Below are positions 62,081 through 64,000 of a DNA stretch of 64,000 nt, in pieces. The notes below the pieces were generated by a model, which had not been told where the DNA came from, ran no database searches, and worked only from the letters and a program-made list of their open reading frames with translations. Positions within the stretch are counted from its first letter, which is position 1. Each line of letters opens with the position of its first letter. The position numbers were made by a program, and so were the translations under genes. Source of the DNA: Bugula neritina (lineage: Eukaryota; Bryozoa; Gymnolaemata; Cheilostomatida; Bugulidae); NCBI GenBank assembly GCA_964035545.1, contig OZ037772.1, positions 12,031,818 through 12,095,817 on the forward strand, in the 5' to 3' direction.

Positions 62081-64000
62081 CTGATATATACCATGGATTA
62101 GCATGGCTGCAGTCTATTCTGGGAACATGGCTGTAGTGCACCATGGAAACAGCAACGCTATTGTAGTTATGTGTTTGAAACACAATTTTATTACAATTAC
62201 CAAACATGCAGCAATTGAATTAAACTTATGACCATGGCTTATATTTGGATTGAAACTTTTATTATTGTCTCCCCATATGTTTTATAATTTATTATTAAAT
62301 TTTTATTTAATAAAAGATATAAAAGATATAAAAAATGTAGCTGTAAAATATTATTTATTATTTAGAGTAATAAACAATTTGTTAAAAGACATTATTTTGT
62401 GGAGAAGGGACTATATTAGTTGTTACACACCATTTTGCTATTCTTTGGCAGATAATATATAATATATAGCCAGCTGGAACCCTTATAATCTTAATTACAT
62501 TGATAGTAATTGTCTCCTCTACACTTCTTTGATATGCGTTACACACATGTGAATGTGCAAGTAGATCAACTAGTCAATCTAATTAAAATGTTTCAGTTAA
62601 GAACTATTCAGATTGAAATATGATTTCTTTTGATATGTGAAAGCAGGTCATGTGATAATAGTCTCATTTCTCAATCTTGGAGACTAGTTTTTGAACTATG
62701 AAAAGTGTCTAAAAAGTCACATTAGTATTTCTAATTGAAGCTATGAACTTTAGCACACTAATGATGTGTAACTTGTAAGCTTGTTATACTGTTGGCACAG
62801 TTTTATACATTTGCCACAGAATATATTCAACTAGTGATTCCAGAATTAATAAAAGCACACGAGTAAAATTTTCTACAAGCAAACAGTCGCAAAGCCTTGA
62901 AGTGTTGCTCGAGCACATTTTAAAAATCGACTGCGCAAAATGTAAAATATTTGGGTTTGTCTCCCCATGTATTTTGATTTACAAAAAGTTTCTGCTTAAC
63001 GTTTTATAAAACAGTTAATTTATAAAGAAAATTTGTTTTTTAATTTGTTAATATGCATCAACTATTAAAATTAATAATAATAATATAAATATAATACTAT
63101 TATTTCTTAATATGACTCTTTTTGAGTTGTTACACACCGTTTTGTTATTTATTACGATTTAATTAGTAGTCAGCTGAGAACCATCCTTGGGTAGAGTGTG
63201 TTCATAGCGCACGATGATATTATTAATGATTCATCTAGTAAACTTTGCAATTGCATAAAAGGTTAATATCAGACTACGTAGATCAGTCAACTTGCTAATG
63301 TAGTTGAGGTTATCTAGTAGAATCGTACTTAGGGTAGCAAGACGCACCCTTGGCCTACGTCCAGACAGTGTATATCACTGCTGGTACTGTCATAATACAA
63401 ATAAATATGTTGAGCTTATCGAAGTCCGCTTTTGTCGCAGGCTACGTCTGGTCTATAGCCATTTGGTTGGAAAGTCCAACGAAAGCCCCTCTGTTATTTG
63501 ATTTGATAACGTTTTCTCTACAATAATTGTCACTGTTTTATGTGGAAAATATACAAAAAATTTTAAACAAACAAAGTAAGACTATTAAAGCAACTCTGAG
63601 AATCGTGATCACATCCACTAATTGGCTGTATTTTCACAACATTACACTAATTGGGTTACATGGGAAACATTTATAACAAGTATGTTGTGTTTTGCCTGCC
63701 CATAGTAGCCCATCAATAACTTTTAATGAGTTTATTGGCAGTTATTATTCAGGGTAGATCTAAGTGTTTATATTAAGTTTTGCTGCTATAGTCTTCTTTC
63801 CCTTGTAATTATGTAGTTTGTAATATTTTCGTATTGATGGTAAATACTTCAATTCATTCCTTTTGTAGAACTGAGATGTTTACAAATAATATTCACAGTT
63901 ATAAAAGAAAGCATAATGTTTTGTTTGGATCAGAATAATGAGATATAGAAGTTGGAATGTCCTAAAAAATTCCAGGCGAGAAACTGCAACAGTTGGGTCC
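62081..64000. other. 3' end of window without recognised genes
   Basis: AT-rich single-copy sequence. One diverged boundary repeat (CCCTTGGCCTACGTCCAGAC) lies at about 63348. No coding exon could be supported. Confidence 0.5.

Overview
The window is AT-rich animal nuclear DNA: split genes with GT/AG introns, TGEKP-linked C2H2 zinc fingers, a CYP2-type cytochrome P450, ankyrin repeats, type I membrane proteins with tyrosine-rich tails, MITE-like elements and long microsatellites. An invertebrate, possibly a sponge or another early-branching metazoan, fits; the species cannot be fixed from sequence alone. Gene models were built by hand: exons were joined where splice sites and codon phases agree, and every complete model adds up to a whole number of codons.

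Layout. (1) 0.4-17.5 kb, + strand: one zinc-finger gene whose N-terminal half is an eight-fold tandem repeat of two symmetric phase-1 exons (21 + 31 codons). The introns between copies are filled with about 8 kb of a 31-bp satellite, and the last intron carries two different MITE-like insertions. (2) 17.5-20 kb: spacer with a LINE tail relic and microsatellites. (3) 20.0-27.9 kb, + strand: an eight-exon ankyrin-repeat gene (790 aa) with a long CT microsatellite and a 765-bp inverted-repeat element in its introns. (4) 28.5-32.7 kb, - strand: a seven-exon gene for a 243-aa type I membrane protein with a proline-rich stalk and a tyrosine-rich tail. (5) 32.7-37.2 kb: spacer with minisatellites and a MITE. 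(6) 37.3-43.3 kb, + strand: a complete nine-exon P450 (519 aa). (7) 45.3-62.1 kb, + strand: three tandem genes and one fragment related to the - strand receptor. The first is intact (407 aa). The second and third have lost the signal-peptide start and share a premature stop, and the third also lost an exon and carries a frameshift. The fourth is only a piece of the last exon. (8) 62.1-64 kb: nothing recognised apart from one diverged boundary repeat.

The most unusual system is the zinc-finger gene. Each of the eight 52-residue modules carries one SUMO-consensus motif (IKVE), so exon amplification has built an array of potential SUMO acceptor sites in front of the DNA-binding fingers, in a locus whose introns are satellite DNA likely to vary in length. 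The second is the membrane-protein family: a small ectodomain rich in Ser/Thr/Pro, one membrane span, and a tail with several tyrosine motifs and a conserved GPLPRPP or GPLPQTP junction. It expands by tandem duplication of about 5.5 kb and decays toward the 3' end of the cluster.
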